From JBAXEO01 sp963789515 (GTDB taxonomy: Bacteria > Actinomycetota > Coriobacteriia > Anaerosomatales > JAAXUF01), in NCBI GenBank assembly GCA_963789515.1, contig CAWBKW010000009.1:147160-211159 (forward strand): a stretch of DNA of 64,000 bases, in the 5' to 3' direction. This document shows positions 1-8,906 of the stretch, piece by piece. Position numbers and translations under genes: made by a program. A model generated the notes under the pieces. It was not told the DNA's origin, did not search any database, and was given only the letters and a program-made list of their open reading frames with translations. Numbering within the stretch: position 1 is the stretch's first letter; the number at the start of each line of letters is the position of its first letter.

Positions 1-2
1 CA

Positions 3-458
3 CCCGCGCCGAGCACGGGAACCACCACCACGGCGCCGGTGGTGCCGCCGAAGCCCGGTGAGACTCCGACAACGGTCGGCGCTCTGGGCAAGTGGACGCC
101 TGACACCATCACCGGCTTCGTAGCCGCCAAACCCTTGTCCGACGCGTTGACGGTGTCGCGCGAGTACATCCCTTCCGGGGACTCGCCCGCGCAGGGTCTG
201 GTGATCGTCGCCGAGCAGTTCCGGACGGCCGATGACGCCAAGAGCGCGCTCGCGCACCAGGTCAAGCAGGCCTACTCCAAAGACTCGGCGACGCTCAAGA
301 TCAACGGACACGACGCCTACTTCGGCACCGACGGTCGGCGGTTTGCCACGATCGGCTTCACCAACGGCGCCGTCATGGTCGCGCTCGAACTGACGGCCCC
401 GAAGTCACCCGAGAACCTGCGCGCGCTCGCCGAGCAGGTCGCCAAGCAGCTGCCGTAG
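3..458 (+). CDS. Hypothetical secreted or lipoprotein, 5' end outside the window
   Basis: The reading frame is open from base 3 of the window, so the true start lies upstream and this is a C-terminal fragment. The visible N-terminal part is a Pro/Thr-rich linker typical of exported actinobacterial proteins, followed by a compact domain of about 120 residues ending at a TAG stop. No catalytic motif or named family was recognised. Its stop is six bases from the end of the convergent radical SAM gene. A surface lipoprotein is likely from the linker, but the signal peptide is not in view. Confidence 0.6.
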   Translation, partial: PAPSTGTTTTAPVVPPKPGETPTTVGALGKWTPDTITGFVAAKPLSDALTVSREYIPSGDSPAQGLVIVAEQFRTADDAKSALAHQVKQAYSKDSATLKINGHDAYFGTDGRRFATIGFTNGAVMVALELTAPKSPENLRALAEQVAKQLP

Positions 459-463
459 GGTCG

Positions 464-1657
464 CTAGCAGCTCCCCGGGACCGAGCACGGCGCCGAGCGC
501 TGGAACTCCGGCGTTGCCTCCATGTGGGCGACCAGCTCGCTGCGGTCCGTCTCGGCATGCAGCAGGCACGTCACGTCCTCGGCCATCGGGTCACCCGTGC
601 GCTGCCAGGCCTTGGCGCGGCAGCCGCGGCAGATGCGCGAGTAGACGCAGGCTTCAGGGGCGCACACGCCTTCGGCTTCCTGCTGGTCGAGATTGTAGAG
701 CTCGCACACGGCGTCCTGCAGGGACATCTCGCGAACGCTTCCGATCGTCCAGTCCTGAGCGAACTGGCACGGCATGATGCCGCCCTCTGAGTTGATGTTC
801 ATGTGGCCTTTGCCCACCGGGCACGCCGAGATGGTCTTGAGGCGCTCGAGCCCGTTGGAGACGTCGATGCCGCGCGCGGTGAGCTGCTCGGCGACGTAGG
901 GGATGAAGCTCGGCATCGCGCCGATGTCCCACTCCATCGTGGAGTCCTCGGAGAGGATGTCGTCGATGATGAAGTCGCCCAGTTCGCGCCACTGCTCGGC
1001 GGTGATACGGCCGTCGTCCTCGCCCTCGCTGCGGCCGGCGGTGATCAGGTCGCAGAAGTAGAGGAGGCCGACGTCGAGCTCCTTGGCCTCGGCGATGAGG
1101 TCGTAGATGTGCGGCCAGGTGTCCTTGCTGATCGCGGTCTTGATCGCGACGTGAACGCCTTCTTCGCGCAGGATCTTGATGGCGTCGATGACCCGCTGAC
1201 GGGTGCCGGGTACGCGGACCATCTCGTCGTGGAAGTCGTTGGGGCCGTAGAGCGAGGTCGCGATCCAGTCGATGCCGGCGGCGCGCAGGCGCTTGGCGGC
1301 GTCGCGGTCCATCATCGTGCAGTTGGTCGACACGGTGACGCGGATGTCGTAGGAGCGGGCGAGTTCGAGGATCTCCCAGAAGTTGGAGCGCATCATGGGT
1401 TCGCCACCCGAGAGGAACAGGGCGGGCAGGCCCCGCTCGCCCATCTGGTGTACGAGCGCGATGGTCTCCTCGTCGGTCAGCTCATCGGGTCGCGTGTGCC
1501 CGTCGGCGGCCATATAGCAGTGGTCGCAGAGCAGGTTGCAGCGGTTGGTGATGTTCCAGATCACGTCGCTCGGGCGGCCGAGTTTGTAGGCCTTCACGGC
1601 GCGGTTCTCGACCGTGTCCAGCGGGCCCTTGAAGAAGAGCGATCGGACGTGTGCCAT
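464..1657 (-). CDS. Radical SAM/SPASM domain protein (AhbC/NirJ-like)
   Basis: A 397-residue radical SAM enzyme. The cluster-binding CxxxCxxC motif is CNLLCDHC (Cys40, Cys44, Cys47), followed by an SGGEP-type motif (LFLSGGEP) for S-adenosylmethionine binding. A C-terminal SPASM-like region has Cys residues in ACPVGKGH, MPCQF, VCAPEACVYSRICRGC and VTCLLH, enough for auxiliary iron-sulfur clusters. The start at MAHVR is chosen because AGGAGG lies eight bases upstream; a longer open frame begins 75 bases earlier without a ribosome site. The overall plan resembles the NirJ/AhbC/AhbD haem-biosynthesis and peptide-modifying enzymes, but the substrate cannot be told. The tail ends in CSVPGSC, which is unusual. 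It is transcribed divergently from the aldo/keto reductase. Confidence 0.85.
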   Translation of the reverse strand: MAHVRSLFFKGPLDTVENRAVKAYKLGRPSDVIWNITNRCNLLCDHCYMAADGHTRPDELTDEETIALVHQMGERGLPALFLSGGEPMMRSNFWEILELARSYDIRVTVSTNCTMMDRDAAKRLRAAGIDWIATSLYGPNDFHDEMVRVPGTRQRVIDAIKILREEGVHVAIKTAISKDTWPHIYDLIAEAKELDVGLLYFCDLITAGRSEGEDDGRITAEQWRELGDFIIDDILSEDSTMEWDIGAMPSFIPYVAEQLTARGIDVSNGLERLKTISACPVGKGHMNINSEGGIMPCQFAQDWTIGSVREMSLQDAVCELYNLDQQEAEGVCAPEACVYSRICRGCRAKAWQRTGDPMAEDVTCLLHAETDRSELVAHMEATPEFQRSAPCSVPGSC

Positions 1658-1837
1658 GCGGGTGCCTCCTACGGTCGGGCACCAGCACGAGGCGCCCCCA
1701 TGTGTGTACGCGCACATCAGTATGCAACCCATGAGCCATGGGCGCGAGTTGTAACTATTGTTGCTGAACGAGGCTGAAGCGTGTGCTGCGGCAGCGCGGC
1801 CTCAGGCGAGTACACTGGATGACAGGAGGTGCTCGCG

Positions 1838-2680
1838 ATGACGGAATCCCCGAAGCTCGTTTCGCTCGCCGACGTGGTGGAGATCGCTCCCGGCGTCTGG
1901 ATGAACCGCCTCGGACTCGGCACGTACAAAGCCGATGAGGGCCCGGACGTCGAAGGAGAGGTCGCGGCCGGCCTGGCGCTTGGCTACCGGCTCATAGACA
2001 CCGCGGCGCTCTACAACAACGAGACGAGCGTCGGCGAGGCGCTTCGCGCGAGCGGGATCCCGCGAGACGAGTACTTCGTGAGCACCAAGCTCTGGAACAC
2101 CGAGCAGGGCTACGACAGGACTCTCGCGGCCTTCGACGCGAGCCTGCGCGCGCTGCGCATGGACCACGTCGACCTGTACCTGATCCACTGGGCGATACCC
2201 GCGCTCACAGCCGAGACGTGGCGGGCCATGGAGGAGATCCTGGCGTCAGGACGCACGCGCGCCATCGGCGTGTGCAACTTCCTTCCGCACCACATCGAGC
2301 AGCTCCTCGAATCGGCGACGGTGCCCCCCGCCGTCAACCAGTTCGAGTTCCACATGCGACTCCAGCAGCCGGAGCTGGTGGAGTACTGCACGGTCCATGG
2401 CATCACGATGCAGGCGTGGGCGCCGATCATGCGAGGGAGGGTGAACCTCATCCCCGAGCTCGTCGAGATCGCCCAACGTCACCGCAAGACGCCCGCGCAG
2501 ATCTCGCTTCGCTGGATCCTGCAGCGAGGCATCACGACGATCCCCAAGTCGGTACACTCTGACAGGATCGCCGAGAACGCCGATGTCTACGGCTTCGCTC
2601 TGTCGGAACAGGAGATGGCGCTCATCGCCGGACTCGACACGGGGACGCGTATCGGTCCGGATCCCGACCGCTTCGGGTGA
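1838..2680 (+). CDS. Aldo/keto reductase
   Basis: A 280-residue NADPH-dependent aldo/keto reductase of the 2,5-diketo-gluconate reductase type. The catalytic tetrad is complete: Asp54 and Tyr59 in IDTAALYNNE, Lys84 in VSTKLWN and His117 in LIHW. The C-terminal IPKSVHSDRI segment matches the family's coenzyme-phosphate-binding loop. The ATG at 1838 is preferred over an in-frame GTG nine bases upstream because AGGAGG (1824-1829) is correctly spaced from it. The physiological substrate is unknown. The next gene begins 21 bases later with its own strong ribosome site, so the two may be co-transcribed. Confidence 0.93.
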   Translation: MTESPKLVSLADVVEIAPGVWMNRLGLGTYKADEGPDVEGEVAAGLALGYRLIDTAALYNNETSVGEALRASGIPRDEYFVSTKLWNTEQGYDRTLAAFDASLRALRMDHVDLYLIHWAIPALTAETWRAMEEILASGRTRAIGVCNFLPHHIEQLLESATVPPAVNQFEFHMRLQQPELVEYCTVHGITMQAWAPIMRGRVNLIPELVEIAQRHRKTPAQISLRWILQRGITTIPKSVHSDRIAENADVYGFALSEQEMALIAGLDTGTRIGPDPDRFG

Positions 2681-2701
2681 GTCATACCAGGAGGTAGCCA
2701 G

Positions 2702-3490
2702 ATGCGTAAGAGCACCAGGGTCCTCGGAGTCGTGCTCGTCTGTCTGTTCGTCGCGGTTCTGGTCTCCGCGGGGTGCGCCAAGAAGGCCCCGGTGACCACG
2801 CCGGCCGACCAGACGCCCTCGGCGCCTTCCGTTTCCGCGGAAGCCACGGTCGCTCCCCCGGCGGAGGACCTGTCCGAACCCATCACCACCCCCGCCGCCG
2901 ACTCCGTGACGCGCAAGGCCCTGATGGATGCGGCCCGCAAGAAGCTCGGTACATCCTCGCAGTTCGTCGTCTACCAGCTCTACGTCCAGGGCGACCGCGC
3001 GATCGGTGACCTTGAGACGGTCTCCGGCGGAAAGCGGCAGTTCGTCGCCTTCAAGGGCCCGGAGTGGGAAGCCGAGTGGGTCACGCCGTTCGGATCCGCG
3101 AGCGCCTCCTCGGCAAGCGCGAAGCAGGAGGTCCCGGGCCTGTCGAACGAGCTCCTGGCGCGGATCGACTGGAAGCACCAGAAGCCTGCCAGCAGCGCGG
3201 CGATGGTGAAGAGCCTGACGGCCGCGGCGAAGACGTGGTCGAAGCAGCTCATGGAGGGTCAGGGCGAACCCTACAAGATGACGCTGGTGAAGGTCGCTCA
3301 GGACTCCAACGGCGCGTGGTGGGGCCGGGCGATCGTTCAGCCGGCAAGCTCGGCATCGAGCGCCTTCGAACCCATCGACTTCTGGTGCAAGTACACCGCC
3401 GGGGCATGGGAAGGCAAGCCGCAGGATCCCGAGCCACCCGCACCCACGACATACTTTCCCGCATCGGTGGTCGGCTCGCTGGGGTTCTGA
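2702..3490 (+). CDS. Lipoprotein of unknown function
   Basis: A 262-residue exported lipoprotein. The N-terminus has a basic start (MRKSTR), a hydrophobic stretch and the lipobox LVSAGC, then a Pro/Thr/Ala-rich linker of about 50 residues. The C-terminal part from about residue 70 is a mixed alpha/beta domain with aromatic residues and no recognisable active site. AGGAGGT lies nine bases upstream of the ATG. It follows the reductase closely and precedes the GNAT gene, but these neighbours give no clear role. Confidence 0.75.
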   Translation: MRKSTRVLGVVLVCLFVAVLVSAGCAKKAPVTTPADQTPSAPSVSAEATVAPPAEDLSEPITTPAADSVTRKALMDAARKKLGTSSQFVVYQLYVQGDRAIGDLETVSGGKRQFVAFKGPEWEAEWVTPFGSASASSASAKQEVPGLSNELLARIDWKHQKPASSAAMVKSLTAAAKTWSKQLMEGQGEPYKMTLVKVAQDSNGAWWGRAIVQPASSASSAFEPIDFWCKYTAGAWEGKPQDPEPPAPTTYFPASVVGSLGF

Positions 3491-3550
3491 TCCGGTGGCT
3501 CGGCAAGTGAGTAAGGGCGGCGCACATCTGTTTCGAGACGAGGGGTCGCG

Positions 3551-4072
3551 ATGATCTTCAGACCTGCCGACAGCGATGAGCTCGAAGCCGTTGTGTCGGT
3601 GCACCTCGAGGCGTTCGATACCGGCGCCGAGGCAGCGCTTGTGCGGGCACTCGCCGAGGACCCGGCGTACATTCCCGAGCTCTCGATCGTGGCGGTCGAC
3701 GGGGCCACAATCGTCGGCCACGCGCTCTTGACGCGCCTGTGGGTGGACGGTCCTGACGCGACCAGCGACGTCCTCTCGCTGGCCCCGGTCTCCGTGCTCT
3801 CCGACTACCAGGGCCACGGGATCGGCCCGATTCTGGTCACCGTCGGTCTTCAGGCCGCGCGAGCTCGGGGAGAGAGTGCGGTGATCGTGCTGGGATATGC
3901 GGACTTCTACCGCCGGTTCGGGTTTGCTCCCGCTCGGGCGCTCGGCATCGAGCCCCCCGAGGGCTGGGACGTTCCCGATGAGGCATGGATGGCGCTCGCG
4001 CTTGACGACGGCGGGCTCGAGCACGTGCGCGGCGTGGCGCGTTATCCGACGCCCTTCAACGAGGTGATCTAG
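3551..4072 (+). CDS. GNAT family N-acetyltransferase (YhbS-like)
   Basis: A 173-residue acetyltransferase. The acetyl-CoA pyrophosphate-binding motif A is YQGHGIGPIL, matching Q/R-x-x-G-x-G/A, and the following VIVLGYADFYRRFGF segment is characteristic of YhbS-like proteins. The start MIFRPAD fits the family's beginning. The acceptor substrate is not predictable. It is monocistronic by spacing, with 136 bases to the next gene. Confidence 0.88.
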   Translation: MIFRPADSDELEAVVSVHLEAFDTGAEAALVRALAEDPAYIPELSIVAVDGATIVGHALLTRLWVDGPDATSDVLSLAPVSVLSDYQGHGIGPILVTVGLQAARARGESAVIVLGYADFYRRFGFAPARALGIEPPEGWDVPDEAWMALALDDGGLEHVRGVARYPTPFNEVI

Positions 4073-4134
4073 CGAGCCCGAGTGGTGGGTGCCCGACGCC
4101 GCTCCGTAGTCCCGGAGCCCTGTCAGCGCACGGA

Positions 4135-4150
4135 CTTGACGGCCGTCAAG
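4135..4150. promoter_or_regulatory. 16-bp perfect palindrome upstream of a membrane protein gene
   Basis: CTTGACGGCCGTCAAG is a perfect 16-base inverted repeat in the 136-base gap between the GNAT gene and the six-helix membrane protein, 59 bases before the latter's start. It contains a TTGAC element, so it could be an operator overlapping a -35 region. No T tract follows, so a terminator is less likely. Confidence 0.35.
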
Positions 4151-4208
4151 GACGCCGGGCGTCTCGGCGAGGATGCTGAGGGTGTCCGATCTCGCCGTTG
4201 GAGGCAGC

Positions 4209-4856
4209 ATGTCCGATGACTCACTCGTAGCTCCGGTCGCCGTCACCGCCGAGCCGCGGTTCTTCGACACCTACGCGCTGGTGTATGCGTTCACCCTCAC
4301 GTTCCTGGTTCCCGGGCTCGCCTGGATGAGCACACTGCCGTTTCGCACCTACACCTTTCAGTACGTGACGGCCTTCGCAGGCCCCTTCGTGTTGGGGCTG
4401 CTCGCGACGTTCTTCACCGACAGCGCGGACCCGTGGCGCCGGGTGGCGCTTCGCTCGGCGATCCTGCTTCCCCTGGTGATCGTGACCGGGGTCACGGTGC
4501 TCTTCGCGGGGTCACTCACCGTCCTGCCGGTCAGTGGGTTCCTTCGTCCGGGCAGCAACCCTGCTACGACGCCCATCGCGTTCGCCGTGCTCGTGATACT
4601 CGCCAGTCCGCTCCTGTTCGCGCTGGTGAAACGGCTGCGGACGCGGCCGGGCTGGCGCTCCTTGGTGCAGATGCTCGCCATTCTGATCGCGCTGGGAGTG
4701 GCAGGGTTCGTCGGCTACCTCATGCTCGGAACACCCGGCGAACTGCGGGGGTTCGCGCGCAAGGACCTCACCATCTATCTGACGGGCGCCGTGATGTGGT
4801 ACCTGCCGTCGTTCGGCATAGCCGCCGGTGGCTGGCGCGCGATCGGCCTGGTATAG
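4209..4856 (+). CDS. Six-helix integral membrane protein, function unknown
   Basis: A 215-residue hydrophobic protein with about six predicted membrane segments (near residues 24-44, 54-70, 81-100, 118-136, 152-170 and 190-212) and short polar loops. The ATG at 4209 is chosen over the longer frame from 4173 because GGAGG lies five bases upstream and the N-terminus MSDDSL is a normal cytoplasmic start. No transporter signature or catalytic residue was recognised. It ends 26 bases from the convergent lipoprotein gene. Confidence 0.75.
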   Translation: MSDDSLVAPVAVTAEPRFFDTYALVYAFTLTFLVPGLAWMSTLPFRTYTFQYVTAFAGPFVLGLLATFFTDSADPWRRVALRSAILLPLVIVTGVTVLFAGSLTVLPVSGFLRPGSNPATTPIAFAVLVILASPLLFALVKRLRTRPGWRSLVQMLAILIALGVAGFVGYLMLGTPGELRGFARKDLTIYLTGAVMWYLPSFGIAAGGWRAIGLV

Positions 4857-4882
4857 CCGAGTCTGCCGATCCGGCTGCCGGA

Positions 4883-5407
4883 CTACTGGTTCTTCGGCCC
4901 GACCTGCATCGTGATGACGGACGTGTAACCGTCGCTGTTGTCCGAGCCGGTCACCACGTTGATCTGGAGGTCGCCCTTTTCGGCCGCGACCATTCCTCCG
5001 TCACCGGTGGCAACCGTGGACGTGATCGTCCAGCCGCCCTTTTCGAGTTCGGTCTTGTACCAGTCCAGCAGTTCGCTCTGGGGGATCTTGTACTGGATGT
5101 TGACCATGTAGCCGGTGCCGCCGCTGCTGGTCTTGTTGGTGACGACGGCCTTGACGGAGCCGTCGTCGCGCATCGGTACCTCTGAGGGGAAGTCCGCAGG
5201 GATCTTGGTGTCGCCCGACACGGTGGCCTCGGACCCGTCCTTGCCCTTGATGGTCACTGAGTCGCCGTCCACCTTCACCGCACCCCCGGTGGCCCCCTCG
5301 AGCGCACCCTCGGTCGCCTTCTGGGCGATGAGCTGGCAGCCGGTCGCCGACAGGGCGACGCCTGCCAGACAGATGATCAGCGTTGCGGATAGCACGGTGC
5401 GGTTCAT
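4883..5407 (-). CDS. Lipoprotein of unknown function
   Basis: A 174-residue protein with a clear lipoprotein signal (MNRTVL, hydrophobic core, lipobox LSATGC). The mature part begins with a short helical segment, then a Gly/Asp-rich stretch, and ends in a domain of about 100 residues containing an IPQSELLDWYKTELEKGGW segment, a pattern seen in small extracytoplasmic lipoproteins of anaerobes. GAGGGGAGCATGAG precedes the ATG. The upstream region carries two CTGT/ACAG dyads (see 5440-5474). Confidence 0.8.
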   Translation of the reverse strand: MNRTVLSATLIICLAGVALSATGCQLIAQKATEGALEGATGGAVKVDGDSVTIKGKDGSEATVSGDTKIPADFPSEVPMRDDGSVKAVVTNKTSSGGTGYMVNIQYKIPQSELLDWYKTELEKGGWTITSTVATGDGGMVAAEKGDLQINVVTGSDNSDGYTSVITMQVGPKNQ

Positions 5408-5439
5408 CTCATGCTCCCCTCGACGACGTCCCTACCTCT

Positions 5440-5474
5440 ACTGTGCACAGTCGGGCCGCTTCTGTAACACAGAA
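5440..5474. promoter_or_regulatory. Paired inverted repeats upstream of the lipoprotein gene
   Basis: Two dyads lie 33-67 bases upstream of the lipoprotein start: ACTGTGCACAGT (5440-5451, a perfect 12-mer) and TTCTGT-AAC-ACAGAA (5460-5474, perfect arms of six). They share the half-sites CTGT and ACAG with two- and three-base spacers. Two related dyads one face of the helix apart suggest a dimeric repressor or activator, not identified. Confidence 0.4.
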
Positions 5475-5581
5475 AGCACGGGCGAGGTCGGGGACGGTCG
5501 ATCACACCCCGAGGGAGGCGTCCGGCGCACGAAGGGGGAACGCTGTCCCCGGAGAGGCGTCTCGGCGCAAGCACGCGGCCG

Positions 5582-7362
5582 CTACGGTGCGTAGTAGTAC
5601 GCCACGCCCTCGTACCGGTACGTGCCACTCAACCGGCTCTCGACACTGTCCCTCTCGGCGAGAGATGCCGTGTAGAAGTGGACGCCCTTCTTGACGTTGT
5701 AGAAGCGGTAGACGGGCTGGCTACCGGTCGGCGTGAGCGAGATGTTGCATGCCACGCCGTCGTAGCGGTACACATCGCCCATCGTGTTGAGAAGGGTGTC
5801 CCGCTCTTCCTCAGACGCCGTATAGAAGTGCACGCCCTTCTTCACGTTGTAAAAGCGGTACAGGGGCGCGGTGTTGGCGGCGGCCGAGGTGTCCAGCGAG
5901 TAGGCGACGCCCTCGAGCGAGTACGTGGATGAAAGCGTGTCCACCACATTGGCCTTCTCGGCTTCTGACGCCGTGTAGAAATGCACGCTGGTCGAGCGGT
6001 TCAGAAAGCGGTAGACGCGTAGCGGCTTGTGGACAGCCGGCGGAATCGACGGGTCGACCACGGAGATGGAGACCGATGCGCTTGAGACGGCGGTTCCGTC
6101 CGAGGCGAGATACGTGAACGAGTCGGGGCCGGAGTAGCCCTCGGCGGGAACGTAGACGAACGAACCGTCGCCCAGGAATGACAGGGTTCCGTGGGCCGGT
6201 TGGGACTGGGCGGAGGCGATCAGCGTGTGGCCCTGAGCGTCCGTATCGTTCGCCAGCACTCCGGCTGCCGCGACCGCCAGCGTCGTCCCCGAGTTGGTCT
6301 CGTATGAGTCGGCCCGCGCGACCGGCGCGTGAACGACCGGCGCCGCTACGGTGATCGTGACCTTCACTGCCGAGGAGTACGCGGATCCGTCGTAGGCGCG
6401 GTAGGTGAACGAGTCGACGCCCTCGAACCCGGCTTCCGGCGTGTAGGCGAAGGAGCCGGCGGGGAGAGAGACAGCGTGCCGTTGGCCGGCTGGCTCACCG
6501 CCGAGGCGCTCAGGGAATTGCCGTCGGCGTCGGTGTCGTTGCGGAGCAGCCCGGGTGCCGAGACGTTGAGCGTGGTGGCGTTCGCGGTGGTGTAGGAGTC
6601 GGCATTGACCGCAGGAGCGGTGTTGGCGGCCGGCTTGGTGTCGTAGACGCGGACGTAGTCGATGTCGTAGTTCACGGGGAACGACGTGGCGGAGGTCGGG
6701 GAGCCCGGCCATGCGCCGCCCACGGCGGTGTTCAGGCAGATCCACAGCGGGTCGGACGGCATGGGCCCGTTGTAGGTCGAACAGAGCTGGCCATCGATGT
6801 ACCACTTCACATAGGTGGGCTGCCAGTCGACCGCGTACGTATGGAATCCCGCCGAGTAGTCGGGGCCGTCTTTGGCCACGCCTTGGACCTGTGAGCCGTT
6901 CTTGTGGAGCGTCATGTAGATGCGGCTCGGGCGATCACCGAGCATCTCGAGGGCGTCGATCTCGAGCGTACTGTCGTTGGTCAGCCAGAACGCCGGCCAG
7001 ATGCCCTTGCCCTTGGGGAGCTTGGCTCGGATCTCGAAGTACCCGTAGGAGAACTTGGCGCGGTTGAGGCTCGTCGCGATACCCGACGCGTAGGCGTACC
7101 CGTTGGTGGAGCGGTTCTCGGACCTGAGCGTCATCATGCCGTTTGCGAAGGTGCAGTTGGCCGGCTCGTAGTAGGCGAGCTCCGCATTTCCCGGGCTCTG
7201 CGTGTTCCAGGGCGTACGGTTTCTCCAGGTGGCCGTGTCGAGCGGACCGTTGAACTCGTCGGAGTACACAAGGCGCGACGCACCCAACGCCACCGAACTC
7301 ATGGTGGCGAGCGCTGCGACGACAGAGACAAGAAGGACGACGAGACGGAGGGGGGTCTTCAT
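5582..7362 (-). CDS. Secreted GH16 glycanase with cadherin-like and DUF5648-type repeats (one frameshift)
   Basis: A secreted beta-glucanase-family protein of about 593 residues once a single frameshift is repaired. Order: signal peptide; GH16 catalytic domain (about residues 30-245) with the EIDALE form of the ExDxxE active site and the IRAKLPKGKGIWPAFW segment; two tandem cadherin-like/VCBS-type domains, each with a DTDA and DSFTY motif; and three C-terminal repeats of about 45 residues with a YRFYNVKKGVHFYTAS motif (DUF5648-like, probably glycan or wall binding). The frame breaks in the GGGG tract at 6461-6464: adding one base joins GTLSLS to PAGSFAYTP, matching the second repeat exactly in length. 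It likely trims or remodels the exopolysaccharide made by the operon upstream. A Crp-type site lies 104 bases before the start. Confidence 0.85.
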
Positions 7363-7465
7363 GGGCCGGAGTTCTCCTTGATGGGCGTTCGGGTTCGTGG
7401 GAGAACCCGCTCACCTATCCCATCGGAACGTGCCGAGGAGACCTTGACCTCCGCCTTGGCGCTTC

Positions 7466-7481
7466 TGTGACCCTCGTCACA
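7466..7481. promoter_or_regulatory. Crp/Fnr-type site upstream of the first GH16 gene
   Basis: TGTGACCCTCGTCACA fits TGTGA-N6-TCACA perfectly. It lies in the 263-base gap between the GH16 gene (start 7362) and the end of the glycosyltransferase operon (7626), so it most likely serves the glycanase promoter. Two more perfect copies occur in this window. Confidence 0.55.
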
Positions 7482-7625
7482 CAACGAGCCGAAAAGTGCG
7501 AGAAATCCTCTGCCGAGGCCGATAGAGGGGGTTTGGCGCTACCGGGTGCGCTCGAGAATCACGGGCGCGAAGGGCTACGGTTCGTCGGCTCGAGCGGGGG
7601 CGGCGATCGGCATCGCCGGGCTCGG

Positions 7626-8906
7626 CTAGGACGTGCTGATGCCTGCCTGGCGACGGTAGACCGACTCGATCCGGTCGATGACGATGTCGGCCCGGAACTC
7701 GGACTCGAACCGTTGGCGAGCCGCCGCACCCATCCGTTCGACCAACGCGGGATCCGAGGCGAGGCGCGCCATCGCCTGTCCGAGCGCCGCGGAATCGCCG
7801 GGGGCAACGAGCAGGCCTGTGACGCCGTCGGAGACCTGGTCGAGCAGGCCGCCCAGCGCCGAGGCCACGACGGGCTTGCCGGCGGCCATCGCCTCGAAGG
7901 TCACGGTGGGGCAGGCGTCGAGACACAGCGACGGCATCGTCCCGAACAGGCTGCGGCGCCAGGCCTCGAGCACCAGGTCGTGCGGCCACGGGCCAACGGC
8001 GATGGCGCCCTGCGGCAGCGCCCGCCGCCGCTCATCGTCGATCCGGCCGATCAGCACGAGGGGCGGCGGAGTGGCGAGGCTGCGATAGGCCTCGAACAGC
8101 ACCTCGACGCCCTTGTCGGCGACCACATCTCCGACCTGCAGCATGAACGGCTCCTCTGGGAGCAGGGTGAGCCGCGGGTCGTCGGGGTCGAACGATGGCC
8201 GTCCGTCGACAGCGAAGTTCGGCACGACCTCGTAGGCCAGCCCGTCGCTCGCAAGATGATTTGACTCGGCCACCGCGGTACTCACGGGCAGGAAGAGATC
8301 GACGGCGCGGGCCTCCGCGCCGCGCGCGGCGCGGTTGCCGAGGTAGGTCACGGATCCCTTCAGCGCGCCGAACTGCACGGAGCAGCAGGACAGGCAGCGA
8401 CGCACGCCCGGCCCCGAACAGAGTTCGGCGCTTCGATACATCATGCGGCCCTGGGTGCAGATACGGCCGGAGTCGTGAAGCGACACGAGGTAGGGCGCGC
8501 CGACATCGTCCTTGAGTGGGACGAACGAACGTCCGAGCCAGTTGTGGGCATGGACGATATCGGGCCGGAACTCACTCGCCAGGCTTCTCAGGCCCCGAAC
8601 GAGCGCGGGGTCCGCCAGCGGGATGGCGTGCCGGCGTTCCGTGGTGAAGAGCGGACCGATTCGCTGTACCGCTCCCTGCAAAGCGCGGATCCGGACGCCT
8701 TCATCGAGCCGGTCGCCCGGCCCGTTGTCGCTCGTGGCGAGCGTGGCCACGGTGACTTCGTGCCCGCGGGCAACGAGACCGCGGGCGAGCGCCTGCACGT
8801 GCACCTCGACGCCGCCGATCACCGGCGGGTAGAACTGGCTGATGAGCAGGACGCGTAGACTCCCGCTCGGGAGGCCGTGACCCTCGAGCTCATTGGCAGT
8901 GCTCAT
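7626..8906 (-). CDS. Glycosyltransferase family 4
   Basis: A 426-residue GT-B enzyme that transfers a nucleotide-sugar glycosyl group to a lipid-linked or polysaccharide acceptor at the cytoplasmic membrane face. The N-terminal Rossmann-like domain starts with LISQFYPPVIGGVEVHVQ, and the C-terminal domain contains VTFEAMAAGKPVVAS, the family's nucleotide-sugar-binding E-x7-E-like region. A Cys-rich central loop (CSGPGVRRCLSCCS) is noteworthy. It is the last gene of the operon, and its ATG overlaps the preceding stop by four bases. Donor and acceptor are unknown. Confidence 0.9.
   Translation of the reverse strand: MSTANELEGHGLPSGSLRVLLISQFYPPVIGGVEVHVQALARGLVARGHEVTVATLATSDNGPGDRLDEGVRIRALQGAVQRIGPLFTTERRHAIPLADPALVRGLRSLASEFRPDIVHAHNWLGRSFVPLKDDVGAPYLVSLHDSGRICTQGRMMYRSAELCSGPGVRRCLSCCSVQFGALKGSVTYLGNRAARGAEARAVDLFLPVSTAVAESNHLASDGLAYEVVPNFAVDGRPSFDPDDPRLTLLPEEPFMLQVGDVVADKGVEVLFEAYRSLATPPPLVLIGRIDDERRRALPQGAIAVGPWPHDLVLEAWRRSLFGTMPSLCLDACPTVTFEAMAAGKPVVASALGGLLDQVSDGVTGLLVAPGDSAALGQAMARLASDPALVERMGAAARQRFESEFRADIVIDRIESVYRRQAGISTS

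Noticed and set aside
464..520. Cys-containing tail (CSVPGSC) as a RiPP precursor
   Set aside because: It is the C-terminus of the radical SAM enzyme itself, with no leader peptide or separate start.
803..1777. 324-codon plus-strand open frame opposite the radical SAM gene
   Set aside because: Antisense shadow of a gene with intact CxxxCxxC and SPASM motifs.
2246..4270. 674-codon minus-strand open frame across the reductase, lipoprotein and GNAT genes
   Set aside because: Arg/His/Asp-rich composition of an antisense shadow; the plus-strand genes have clear motifs and ribosome sites.
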